Origin: DATMER01 sp963844885
Lineage (GTDB): Bacteria; Acidobacteriota; Thermoanaerobaculia; Multivoradales; UBA5704
DNA: 64,000 nucleotides
Reading direction: 5' to 3'
Assembly (NCBI GenBank): GCA_963844885.1
Contig: CAWJQA010000006.1
Coordinates: 124,001-188,000 of the forward strand
This document shows positions 18,810 to 28,041 of this stretch, piece after piece; the first letter of the stretch is position 1, and each line of letters starts with the position of its first letter. The notes under the pieces are model-generated. The model was not told the origin of the DNA. It saw nothing but the letters and a program-made list of their open reading frames with translations, and did no database searches. Made by a program: the position numbers and the translations under genes.

Positions 18810-20216
18810 GTGGCCGACATCGCCTACCAGTCGCGCCACGCCGGCCACGTGACGACGCTCTCCGGCGCCTTCGGCTTCACCGGCGGGGTATACAATGTCG
18901 GAGAGTGGCGGTGGCCCGGCGACGGCATGGGGCTCGGCGCGGCCAAGTCCCCGGACCAGCTCAAGTACCTGAGCATCTTGCAGGAGGGCCAGGTGATGGA
19001 GTGGGAGCGCCTCCGGAGGAAGGAGGCAATGTTGCGCAACGCCGGCACCGACGAGAACGAACGCAGCGTGGTGGCGGTGAGCGAGAGCAACAAGACAATC
19101 GTGGCCTATCTGCCTGAAAGGGCTGCGCAGGTCCAGAGGAACCTGCAACTAGCGATCAATCAGGGCGTCTACGTGGGCTTCGACTCTTGTCGGTGGTCCA
19201 AGAAGTGGTGGAACCCGTTCAATGGAAAAACGAGCTCGGTTCTGCCAGGCCAGATAGCCAGGCAGTCTCGAACCTGTGAAAGTGGGGAACCTTCTCCTTG
19301 TTATACTTTTCGTTTCTCACCCAAGGAATGCATAGAAAGTGAGGGCGAAGCGAGACAGGATGACCGTTGCGACTGGGTGTTGTTGCTCGCCGATCTCGGC
19401 GCATGCCCGTCAGCTTCCGGGCAGACCGAGATCTGGAGCGGCCTCGACGACTCCACGGGCCAGTGGGGAGTCTTCGCGCAACAGAGCCTGCCAACCGGAG
19501 AGCCCACCGGTCCGGTCATACCCGTCGGGAACCTGAGCGCCAGCGTGCAGGCAGTCCCGAAGGTCGGTAGAGATACCGGGCAGCCAGGCCTCGTGGCGTG
19601 GGTTGCGGAGGACGCCGACGGCGAGGGTTATGGCATCGTGGCGCGGAAGCTGGACGAGTCTGGTTTTCCGGTGGGCGACATCATCCGTGTAAGCGATCCT
19701 TCCCAGGGGGACATGGTCTCGCCCAGCGTCGCGGCTGTTGGCGAAACGGGATACGTCGTCACCTGGACTTCCTATACCGAGGACAACGACCAGGGCGAGG
19801 TCTACGCACGCTACCTGGATGGCAACGGAAACCCGCTGAGCTCCCAGTTCCAGGTGAACGTCACCTCCGCCGGTGAGCAGGGCCACTCTCAGGTTGCCTC
19901 CGACCCTGGGGGTAACGTCATCATCGCCTGGGAGAGCTGGGGGCAGGACGGCGATGGCAACGGTGTCTTTGCGCGCCGATTCGACCCCTCCCATACCGGC
20001 TCCGAGGAATTCCAGGTCTATCAAGCTGGCGCAGGGTGGCAGTACCTCGCCGGGCTTTCGGCGAGGCCGACCGGAGGATTTGAAGTAAAATGGCAAGTGT
20101 ATTCCCCGCATGGGCACGACCTGGGAACCTGGGGACAGCGGCTCAAGGTCACAGGGACACCGCGCGACGGAGACGAGTTCTCCGTGGCCGGGCCTGAAGG
20201 AGAGGCAGGAGAATGA
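18810..20216 (+). CDS. DUF4038 C-terminal part plus propeller-like repeats (continuation after frameshift)
   Basis: This frame continues the previous gene. It completes the DUF4038 domain (ADIAYQSRHAGHVTTLSGAF, then YNVGEWRWPGDGMGLG) and a small domain ending CDWVLLLADLG. About 240 residues of propeller-like repeats follow, with the pattern VAWVAEDADG-GYGIVARKLD and VTWTSYTEDNDQGEVYARYLDGNGNP. These resemble the protein at 47738-48994. It probably has no start of its own; the GTG at 18810 lacks a ribosome-binding site. Its TGA stop overlaps the next ATG as ATGA, so the next gene is likely co-translated. Confidence 0.65.
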   Translation: MADIAYQSRHAGHVTTLSGAFGFTGGVYNVGEWRWPGDGMGLGAAKSPDQLKYLSILQEGQVMEWERLRRKEAMLRNAGTDENERSVVAVSESNKTIVAYLPERAAQVQRNLQLAINQGVYVGFDSCRWSKKWWNPFNGKTSSVLPGQIARQSRTCESGEPSPCYTFRFSPKECIESEGEARQDDRCDWVLLLADLGACPSASGQTEIWSGLDDSTGQWGVFAQQSLPTGEPTGPVIPVGNLSASVQAVPKVGRDTGQPGLVAWVAEDADGEGYGIVARKLDESGFPVGDIIRVSDPSQGDMVSPSVAAVGETGYVVTWTSYTEDNDQGEVYARYLDGNGNPLSSQFQVNVTSAGEQGHSQVASDPGGNVIIAWESWGQDGDGNGVFARRFDPSHTGSEEFQVYQAGAGWQYLAGLSARPTGGFEVKWQVYSPHGHDLGTWGQRLKVTGTPRDGDEFSVAGPEGEAGE

Positions 20217-22126
20217 TCATGCGCCGAGCCGCACGGGCAGCAGCCTCTCTGCTGCTGCCTGCAACCATCGTGGGATCCCTACAGGCGCAAACTTCCGATG
20301 GAAAGGTCTTCCGGGTCAACACAGTAACCGCCACCTGGCAGCATGGCTCCATAGTCAGTATGGATGGAGCAGGACGGGGGGTGGTCCTGTGGACCGACGA
20401 CAACCAGGAGCCCAGTTCTCTGGTTCACCCGCGAATCGCGGGCCAACGCTTCGATCCGCAAGGCGGACGAATGGGCCAGAATTCGCGAGCAACGAGCCTC
20501 CATACGAGGCAGCGGGCGTCGTTGGAGTGGCCATGCAAGGCGGCGGTGAGTTCATTAGCCTGTGGGCCGGAGACGAGACCTCCAGTTTCCGCTACTTCGC
20601 TCGCCACTACCGGGCAACAGGGATTCCAAGCAGCAAGCCAGTGCTCCTCAGCGACAGTGGCGCGGAGGTTGGCTACTTGGATTACCTCATGGGGTATGGC
20701 TCGCGAGCGGGAGGCGAATTCGTAGGGGTCTGGCAACGGGGCGCCCTGGATGAAAACTCGGAATACCTCGGCACCTTCGCCCGCTGGTTCGACCGCAACG
20801 CTCAACCCTTGACCGGCGAGATTCCCCTTCCTGACGCCTACATCGAAAACGGCAGCCCGATCGGCCGCCCACTGGTTGACGTGCTGGCAGGCCCTGACCG
20901 TTCCGTGGTCATCGGTTGGACCATCCCTGGCTTCAACGAGGCCTATTGGGATCTCCACATTCAGGGCTACTCCGCCACGGGCCAGAAGTTGGGACCGGAG
21001 TTTCTGGTGCCCCACAATATCGGCCGCCCTCATGCCGGCATGGCCTGGAATCCTCTCACCCGTAACTTCGTGGTCGCCTGGCGGTCGTGGGAGGGCGACA
21101 CCCAGCGCATCCTCTTCCAGCGGCTCTCTCTCCAGGGCCAGCCGGTGACCGGGGAACCCACCGTGATTTCCGAGACCGGCGGCATCCCGGCCGCCGTCGC
21201 CTGCAACAACAAGGGCTACTGCGCCGTCACCTGGTTTCGCGAGCAGGTCGGCATCGTCGTCCGGATCGTCCGGCCCGACGGCACGGTGCTGCCCTCTGAA
21301 ATCCTGGTCGCGCGGGTTCCCGCCTATCCCAACTGGATCGCCTACGGCGGCAACGGCGCTCTGATGGTGGTTTGGACTGACGACTACAGCTCCGCCACCG
21401 ATCCCGCCGACATCGCGGCCCGCCGGCTCATCGCCTCCCCCGGCGACGAGGTCTGCCAGCGCATCGGCAACGAGGTGCGCTGCGACTCCGGGCGCACCGG
21501 CTCCCTGCCCGAGTTGCGCTTGGCGAGCTTCGGCCTCGACCGCCGCGACAAGCTGCTTTTCGGTGACGCCGACGGCGACGGCCGCTCCGATCCTTGCCGG
21601 GTGCGGAGCGGCGTCTGGCGCTGCGATACCGACCACGAAGGCGGCACCACCGAGACCATGCTCAATTTCGCCGGTGCCGCCGCGGGCACCCCGTTACTGG
21701 GCGACCTCAACGGCGACGGCCGCGCGGATGCCTGCTCGTGGTCGGCCGGCATTCTGCGCTGCGATACCGCGCACAACGGCGGGTCCCCCGAGCTCTCGCT
21801 GACCTACGGACGCAAAGAGGAGCACGCCCCTCCTCGGCGACCTCGACGGCGACGGCCGCGACGATCTGTGCCTCGGGTCGCGCGGCTCGCTGCGTTGCGA
21901 CATCGGCCACGACGGCGGGCGCACGGAAACGCGCTTCGCCTTCGGCCAGCCCGGCGACCTGTTCGTGCTCGGCGATTTCGACGGCAACGGCACCGACGAC
22001 CCCTGCCTCGTCCGGGCCGGCAAACTGCTCTGCGACACGGCCCACGACGGCGGCGAGCCCGAAGGCGAGCTGCTGCTCGGTACTCCGGGGGCTCCGGTGT
22101 TGCTCGGCAACCTCGACGGGGTGTAG
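20213..22126 (+). pseudogene. Secreted propeller/FG-GAP-like protein, copy 1 (frameshifted)
   Basis: Compared with the intact paralogue at 22228-24123, this copy has the same signal peptide and start (MIMRRAARAAASLLL against MNVRRAARTAALLL). It loses frame near 20480: the segment before EFASNEPPYEAAG is one base shorter than in the paralogue. It recovers in another frame and shifts again near 21823, where GAGGAGCACG replaces GAGGACACG (one extra G). The true end by homology is the TAG at 22124-22126. The C-terminal half encodes EF-hand-like DGDGRSDPC / DLNGDGRADAC repeats. It is either a decayed copy or an intact gene with sequence errors. From about 20935 to the end it is almost identical to copy 2 in DNA. 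Confidence 0.65.
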
Positions 22127-22227
22127 CATGTCGGCAACCGACGATTCCTGTCGGAAGGCGACGATGCAGGCATCCGCGATGACGCGCTTTCTTCGCTCGA
22201 CGCCAGGTTCTGAGAGGAGAGTGGGAG

Positions 22228-24123
22228 ATGAACGTGCGCCGGGCCGCACGGACCGCAGCCCTTCTGCTGATCCTAATACCGGCAGCCATCGTGGGGCCGT
22301 TACGAGCCCAGACTCCCGACGGTAAGCCGTTTCGGGCCAACACGGTGACCGCTACACAGCAAGTGGGCCCCATCGTTGGAATGGATGGAGCGGGCCGGTC
22401 AGTAATCCTTTGGACCGACTTGAATATGGAACTCAATCGCCTGGTTCACCCACGAATCGCGGGCCAACGTTTCGATCCACAAGGCGGTCGGATCGCCTCG
22501 GAATTTGTAAGCAACGAACCTCCATTTGAGGCCGATGGTGCGGCTGGCGTGGCCATGCAGGGAGGAGGCGAGCTGGTCAGCCTCTGGTCTGAGGGCTTCT
22601 CCGACTTTGCCCGCCATTACCTTGCCACCGGCGTGCCATTCAGTGCTCCAGCTCTGATCAATGAGTCAGGATCACAGGTGGGCCGTTATGACTATCTCGA
22701 TGGCTACGGAGTGGGGATCAGAGGTGAGTTTGTAGGAGTGTGGCAGCGGGTCGCAGTAGATGAAAACTCCACATACTTAGGCGCCTTCGCCCGCTGGTTC
22801 GACCGCAACGCCCAGCCCTTGACCGGTGAGATTCCTCTTCCTGATGCCTTCAGTGAGAACGGTCGCCCTTTGGTCGACGTGCTCGCAGGCCCCGACCGCT
22901 CTCTGGTCATCGGCTGGTATGTCCCGGGCTTCAACGAGGCCTATTGGGATCTCCACATTCAGGGCTACTCCGCCACGGGCCAGAAGTTGGGACCGGAGTT
23001 TCTGGTGCCCCACAATATCGGCCGCCCTCATGCCGGCATGGCCTGGAACCCTCTCACCCGTAACTTCGTGGTCGCCTGGCGGTCGTGGGAGGGCGACACC
23101 CAGCGCATCCTCTTCCAGCCGCTCTCTCTCCAGGGCCAGCCCTTGAGCGAGCAGCCCACCGTGATTTCCGAGACCGGTGGCATCCCGGCCGCCGTCGCCT
23201 GCAACACCCGGGGCTACTGCGCCGTCACCTGGTTTCGCGAGCAGGTCGGCATCGTCCTCCGGATCGTCCGGCCCGATGGCACGGTGCTGCCTGCCGAAAT
23301 CCTGGTCGCGCGGGTTCCCGCCTATCCCAACTGGATCGCCTACGGCGGCAACGGCGCTCTGATGGTGGTTTGGACTGACGACTACAGCTCCGCCACCGAC
23401 CCCGCCGACATCGCGGCCCGCCGGCTCATCGCCTCCCCCGGCGATGAGGTCTGCCAGCGCATCGGCAACGAGGTGCGCTGCGACTCCGGGCGCACCGGCT
23501 CCCTGCCCGAGCTGCGCCTGGCGAGCTTCGGCCTCGACCGCCGCGACAAGCTGCTTTTCGGTGACGCCGACGGCGACGGCCGCTCCGATCCTTGCCGGGT
23601 GCGGAGCGGTGTCTGGCGCTGCGATACCGACCACGAAGGCGGCACCACCGAGACCATGCTCAATTTCGCCGGTGCCGCCGCGGGCACCCCGTTACTGGGC
23701 GACCTCAACGGCGACGGCCGCGCGGATGCCTGCTCGTGGTCGGCCGGCATTCTGCACTGCGACACCGCGCACAACGGCGGGTCCCCCGAGCTTTCGCTGA
23801 CCTACGGACGCAAAGAGGACACGCCCCTCCTCGGCGACCTCGACGGCGACGGCCGCGACGATCTGTGCCTCGGGTCGCGCGGGTCGCTGCGTTGCGACAT
23901 CGGCCACGACGGCGGGCGCACGGAAACGCGCTTCGCCTTCGGCCAGCCCGGCGACCTGTTTGTGCTCGGCGATTTCGACGGCAACGGCACCGACGACCCC
24001 TGCCTCGTCCGGGCCGGCAAGCTGCTGTGCGACACGGCCCACGACGGCGGCGAGCCCGAGGGCGAGCTGCTGCTCGGTACTCCGGGGGCTCCGGTGTTGC
24101 TCGGCAACCTCGACGGGGTGTAG
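22228..24123 (+). CDS. Secreted propeller/FG-GAP-like repeat protein, copy 2
   Basis: The intact 631-aa protein has a signal peptide ending near PLRAQ. Residues 30-400 show propeller-like repeats (AGVAMQGGGELVSLWSEG, VVAWRSWEGDTQRILFQ). The last 200 residues contain about four 46-residue repeats centred on D-x-DGDGR-D-x-C: FGDADGDGRSDPC, LGDLNGDGRADAC, LGDLDGDGRDDLC and LGDFDGNGTDDPC. Each repeat has a second Cys in a R-CDT/CDI motif. Such FG-GAP/VCBS-type loops usually bind calcium, and the paired Cys suggest disulfides. The protein is probably extracellular or surface-bound; the ligand is unknown. Confidence 0.75.
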   Translation: MNVRRAARTAALLLILIPAAIVGPLRAQTPDGKPFRANTVTATQQVGPIVGMDGAGRSVILWTDLNMELNRLVHPRIAGQRFDPQGGRIASEFVSNEPPFEADGAAGVAMQGGGELVSLWSEGFSDFARHYLATGVPFSAPALINESGSQVGRYDYLDGYGVGIRGEFVGVWQRVAVDENSTYLGAFARWFDRNAQPLTGEIPLPDAFSENGRPLVDVLAGPDRSLVIGWYVPGFNEAYWDLHIQGYSATGQKLGPEFLVPHNIGRPHAGMAWNPLTRNFVVAWRSWEGDTQRILFQPLSLQGQPLSEQPTVISETGGIPAAVACNTRGYCAVTWFREQVGIVLRIVRPDGTVLPAEILVARVPAYPNWIAYGGNGALMVVWTDDYSSATDPADIAARRLIASPGDEVCQRIGNEVRCDSGRTGSLPELRLASFGLDRRDKLLFGDADGDGRSDPCRVRSGVWRCDTDHEGGTTETMLNFAGAAAGTPLLGDLNGDGRADACSWSAGILHCDTAHNGGSPELSLTYGRKEDTPLLGDLDGDGRDDLCLGSRGSLRCDIGHDGGRTETRFAFGQPGDLFVLGDFDGNGTDDPCLVRAGKLLCDTAHDGGEPEGELLLGTPGAPVLLGNLDGV

Positions 24124-24126
24124 GCC

Positions 24127-24171
24127 CTCCCGAGGACCGGCACCTGCGCTCCGCCGCGGCACAGACGCCGG
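24127..24171. repeat. Dispersed 45-bp GC-rich repeat, copy B; start of an empty intergenic region
   Basis: Matches copy A at 14777-14821 (CCCGAGGACCGGCACCTGCG). The rest of 24172-24398 holds no convincing gene. Two TTGAC hexamers occur (24286, 24327), but neither has a good -10 partner. Confidence 0.5.
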
Positions 24172-24398
24172 GGTTCGGGGTTCGCCGCGCCCACGATCCG
24201 AGAAGAACGCATGAAGGGGTAGACGAATCCACGGCCTCATGCGTACTAATATGTCGCGAAGCGGCCAGATCGTCGTATCTGACCCCTTGACACGGAGTAT
24301 GCGCTTGCGGCACCATGCCCGGGCTGTTGACGGGACGACCACAGCGAGAGTCGCTGGCTCAATGACGATGCCAGCTTTTTGTAAGAAGGAGAGACACC

Positions 24399-24776
24399 AT
24401 GCCCAGCAAGTCGAAGTACGCGGATTTCATCACCGACTGGGAGCGCTTGCTCCAGGCGGTGGACAACAACGGGACCACGCTCCCGGACGTTTCCGCCCAG
24501 AGCACGGCGCTGGCCGGCGTGCTGGCCGAGATCCGGTCCATCGCGGCGCGCCAGGACTACCACCGGGCCGGGCTGCGCGGGGAGACCCGGCGGCTCCAGG
24601 AGCTGCTGACCGAGGGCCGGGACAGCGCCCTGCGCATCCGGTCGGCGATCCGGTCGTACCTGGGACCGCGGCAGGAGAAGCTGGCGGAGTTCAGAATTCC
24701 CGTTCTGGGCCGGCATCGTCCGGTGAGCGCAACGCCGGTGCCGCCGCCGCCACCTCCACCGACGCCCACGGAGTAG
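24399..24776 (+). CDS. Hypothetical small helical protein
   Basis: The 125-aa product is not recognised. The first 105 residues look helical (ADFITDWERLLQAVDNNGTT, LAGVLAEIRSIAARQDYHRA, RRLQELLTEGRDSALRIRSA). The end is a Pro-rich tail (VPPPPPPPTPTE). There is no signal peptide or membrane segment. The start is well supported by AAGGAGAGACACC. It stands alone: its own intrinsic terminator follows and tRNA-Leu lies on the opposite strand downstream. It might be a cytoplasmic structural or nucleoid-type small protein, but nothing in the sequence settles this. Confidence 0.7.
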   Translation: MPSKSKYADFITDWERLLQAVDNNGTTLPDVSAQSTALAGVLAEIRSIAARQDYHRAGLRGETRRLQELLTEGRDSALRIRSAIRSYLGPRQEKLAEFRIPVLGRHRPVSATPVPPPPPPPTPTE

Positions 24777-24790
24777 TGCCCAACACAAAC

Positions 24791-24828
24791 AGCCGGCCCG
24801 CTTCGCGCGGGCCGGCTTGTTCTTCCTT
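24791..24828 (+). terminator. Intrinsic terminator after the small protein gene
   Basis: Perfect 11-bp stem AGCCGGCCCGC / GCGGGCCGGCT with a TTCGC loop, followed by TGTTCTTCCTT. It lies 15 bp after the stop codon. Confidence 0.85.
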
Positions 24829-24841
24829 GCTGGCCGCGTGA

Positions 24842-24923
24842 TGCCGGAGGCGGGGGTCGAACCCGCACGCCTTTGGGGCGGGAGATTTTAAGTCTCCTGC
24901 GTCTGCCATTCCGCCACTCCGGC
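24842..24923 (-). tRNA. tRNA-Leu (anticodon UAA)
   Basis: About 82 nt on the minus strand. The acceptor stem is GCCGGAG/CTCCGGC and the discriminator is A. The anticodon stem-loop GGAGA-CTTAAAA-TCTCC gives anticodon TAA, which reads UUA/UUG. There is a long variable arm, as expected for Leu, and the T-loop is GGGTTCGACCCC. CCA is not encoded. Confidence 0.93.
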
Positions 24924-24933
24924 TCGAGCCTCT

Positions 24934-24963
24934 ATTTTAGCCGTTCCACGCCTCGCGTGTCCT
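24934..24963 (-). promoter_or_regulatory. Candidate tRNA-Leu promoter
   Basis: Minus strand AGGACA (24958-24963), 18-nt spacer, TAAAAT (24934-24939), 10 nt before the mature tRNA 5' end. The -10 is good and the -35 moderate. Confidence 0.45.
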
Positions 24964-25039
24964 CCCCCCTTCCCCTTCGGCCTGGGAACGATAGAATCCC
25001 GGCTCGATCCGGATCGCTTCCTGGAAGGAGATCCCCCCC

Positions 25040-26634
25040 TTGGCCCGAATGAAGACCGTCCTGGCCGCCGCCGCTCTCGCCCTGGCGCTTCCTCTTCTTG
25101 CCGAGGAGCCGGTGGACCTCGTCATGGTCTCGCGCATCCGGGAGGAGGGCTTCCGGCACTCCCAGGTGATGGAGACCGTCCGCCAGCTCACCGACGAGAT
25201 CGGACCCCGCCTGACCGGCTCTCCCCAGGCCAGGGAGGCCAACGAGTGGACCCGCCACCGGTTCGAGGAGTGGGGCCTCGCGAACGCCCACCTGGAGGCG
25301 TATCCGTTCGGCCGGGGATGGTCCTTCAGCCGGATGGCCGTCCACCAGATCAAACCGCAGGCGATGCCTCTCTACGCCCTGCCCAAGGCCTATGCTCCCG
25401 GCACCGAAGGCCCGGTGCGCGGCCCGGTGGTCATCGCCGTCCTGAAGAAAGAGGCCGATTTCGAGCCCTGGAAGGGCAAGCTCGCCGGCAAGATCGTGCT
25501 CATTGACGAGCCCCGCGACCTGTCCCAGATCGCCGAGGCACTGCCGCGGGAGTATTCCGCGGAGGGCCTGCGCGACCTGGAGACGTTCGAGATCCCGAAG
25601 GACCGGAACGCCGCGGAGGCCAAGAAAGCCATGATGACCCGCGCCGCGTTCCGCCGCGCTCTCAACCGCTTCCTGGCCGAGGAGAAGGTACTGGCCACCG
25701 TCGAGCCGAGCAGCCGCCCCTGGGGCCTGCTGCGCGTCACGCGCGCCGGCTCGCACGACGTCGGCGGGAACCCGGGCGTGCCGGCCCTGGTCATGGCCGC
25801 CGAGCAGTACAATCGCCTGTATCGCACGGTCGACGAAGGCAAGGAGGCGGAGCTGGAGGTGGAGGTCGCGGCGCAATTCCACGACGAGGATCACAACGCC
25901 TACAACACCGTGGCCGAGATCCCCGGAACCGATCGGGAGCTGGTCATGGCGGGCGCCCATCTCGATTCCTGGCACACCGGCACCGGCGCCACGGACAACG
26001 CCGCCGGCTGCGCCATCGTCATGGAGGCCATGCGCATCCTGAACGCCTTGCACGTCAAGCCGAAGCGGACGATCCGCGCCGCCCTGTGGACCGGCGAAGA
26101 GGAGGGCCTCGACGGCTCGACGGCCTATGTGGCCGGACACTTCGGGAGCTGGTCCGGTCCGCAGGATCCCGAGCGCCGCGCCCTGCTCGAACCCGCGGAC
26201 TGGAAGGCGCGAAGGGACGCTCATGGTCCGCCCGGATCACGCGCCGGCTTTCCGCCTACTTCAACGTCGACAACGGCGGCGGCAAGATCCGCGGCATCTA
26301 CGCCGAAGACAACGCGGCGGTCCAGCCGATCTTCGAAGCCTGGCTTCGTCCTCTCCACGACCTCGGCGCCGACGCCGTGACCCTGAGGCCGACCGGCAGC
26401 ACCGACCACGAGTCGTTCCTGGACGCCGGCCTGCCCGGCTTCCAGTTCATCCAGGACGAGCTCGACTACGAAGCCCACACCCACCACAGCACCGTGGACG
26501 TCTACGACCACCTCCAGAGGGAGGATCTCGTGCAGGCGTCGGTGGTGCTGGCCACGGTCCTTTACCATGCCGCGATGAGGCCGGAGAGGCTCCCCAGGAT
26601 GCCGCTGCCCGAGCCGAACGCGCCACAGCCCTGA
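25040..26634 (+). pseudogene. Secreted M28-family metallopeptidase (frameshifted)
   Basis: Zinc exopeptidase with a signal peptide (MKTVLAAAALALALPLLA). A protease-associated insertion lies near residues 130-230, followed by the M28 core: GAHLDSWHTGTGATDNAAG (His and bridging Asp), WTGEEEGLDGS (catalytic Glu) and a later GSTDHESFLDAGLPGFQF. Two single-base insertions break the frame. Removing one base near 26212 and one near 26243 gives DWKREGTLMVRPDHARLSAYFN and restores the typical family sequence to the TGA at 26634. The TTG at 25040, 8 nt after AAGGAG, is the best start; an ATG at 25049 is the alternative. The uninterrupted frame from the start ends at 26380. Confidence 0.78.
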
Positions 26635-26668
26635 GCCGCACATTTTCGATGCATACGGGAGAAATCGG

Positions 26669-28041
26669 ATGTCCAAACGCAGACTGCCGCCGGTACTGGC
26701 GCTGGGAATCGTCTTGACGACCCAGGCGCTGACCGCGGTGACCCTCAAGGTGACGCCGCCGGAGATCAAGGTCCGGGAGCACCAGCTCGCCAACGGCTTG
26801 CGGGTGATCCTCCACGAAGACCACTCCGTGCCGGTGGCGAACGTCCAGGTCTGGTACCACGTGGGCTCGAAGGACGAGCGCGCCGGCCGGAGCGGCTTCG
26901 CGCATCTTTTCGAGCACATCATGTTCAAGGGCTCGGCCAACGTCGGGCCGGAAGAGCACAAGGACTTCGATCGACGCGATCGGCGGGCGCTACAACGCCA
27001 CCACCGACTTCGACCGCACGCTCTATTTCGAGACCTTCCCCAGCAACTACCTGGAGCGCATCCTCTGGATGGAGGCCGACCGCATGCGGTCGCTCGACGT
27101 CTCGGAGGAGAATTTCCGCTCCGAGCGCGACGTGGTCAAGGAGGAGCGGCGGCTGCGCGTCGAGAACCCGCCCTTCGGCCGGCTCTTCGAGGTGGTGCTC
27201 GACAAGACGTTCACCACCCACCCCTACCGCATCCTCCCCATCGGCAGCATGGCCGACCTGGATGCCGCCACCATCCAGGACGTGCGGGATTTCCACGAGC
27301 ACCTACTACGTGCCGAACAACGCTACGCTGGTCGTGGCCGGCGACTTCCAGTCCGACGAAGCGCTGCGCTGGATCGAGGCCTGGTTCGGCTCCATCCCCC
27401 AGGGCAAACCGATACCGCGCAACATCCCCGTGGAGCCCGTCCAGACCGCCGAGCGCCGCACGGTCGCCTACGACGCCAACACGCCGCTGCCGGTGGTGAT
27501 CTTCACCTATCACGTGCCGAAGGCAGGGCACCCGGACTTCTACGCGCTGGAGGTGGCGGCCAACATCCTGTCCAACGGCCAGAGCTCCCGCCTCTACCGG
27601 AAGATGGTCTACGAGCAGCAGATCGCGCTCCAGGCCGGCGGCCAGACGATCGCCCTGGAAGATCCCGGGGTGTTCTTCTTTTTCGCCATCCTGCAGGGGA
27701 ACCACGTGCAGCAGGCCGAGGCGACGCTCCAGGAGGAGGTCGACCGCCTCCTGGCCACGCCGGTCGACGCGGCGGAGCTGGCGAAGGCCAAGAACCAGCT
27801 CATCGCCCAGCAGGTGTTCGGGCGCGAAACCGTGCAGGACAAGGGAGAGTCCCTCGGTTATGCCAGCGTCATCCTGGGCGACGTCTCCCGCCTGAACAAG
27901 GATCTCGCCGAGTATCAGAAGGTCACCGCCGAGGACGTGATGCGCGTGGCGAAGACCTATTTCAAACCCGAGAGCCGCACGGTGGTCCACATGCTGCCCG
28001 CCGCCATGAAGCCGGAGACGGAGAAGGAGAAGCAACCATGA
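26669..28041 (+). pseudogene. M16 zinc peptidase, catalytic subunit type (frameshifted)
   Basis: Insulinase-like peptidase with a signal peptide and the inverted zinc motif in GFAHLFEHIMFKGS (HLFEH), near residue 85. Two extra G residues break the frame. At 26966, TTC-G-ATCGAC should read DFIDAIGGRYNATTDFDRTL; at 27299, CAC-G-AGCACC should read DFHSTYYVPNNATLVVAGDF. With both removed, the protein runs about 456 residues to the TGA at 28041. That stop overlaps the start of the second M16 gene as ATGA. The pair resembles the catalytic/non-catalytic M16 pairs of many Gram-negative bacteria, acting in the periplasm. Confidence 0.78.

Noticed and set aside
24286..24332. Promoter for the small protein at 24399
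   Set aside because: TTGACA at 24286 and TTGACG at 24327 have no acceptable -10 at 16-18 bp.
26966..27299. Programmed +1 frameshifting in the M16 gene
   Set aside because: The two sites share no slippery sequence or following structure, and similar unrelated insertions occur in other genes. Error or decay is simpler.
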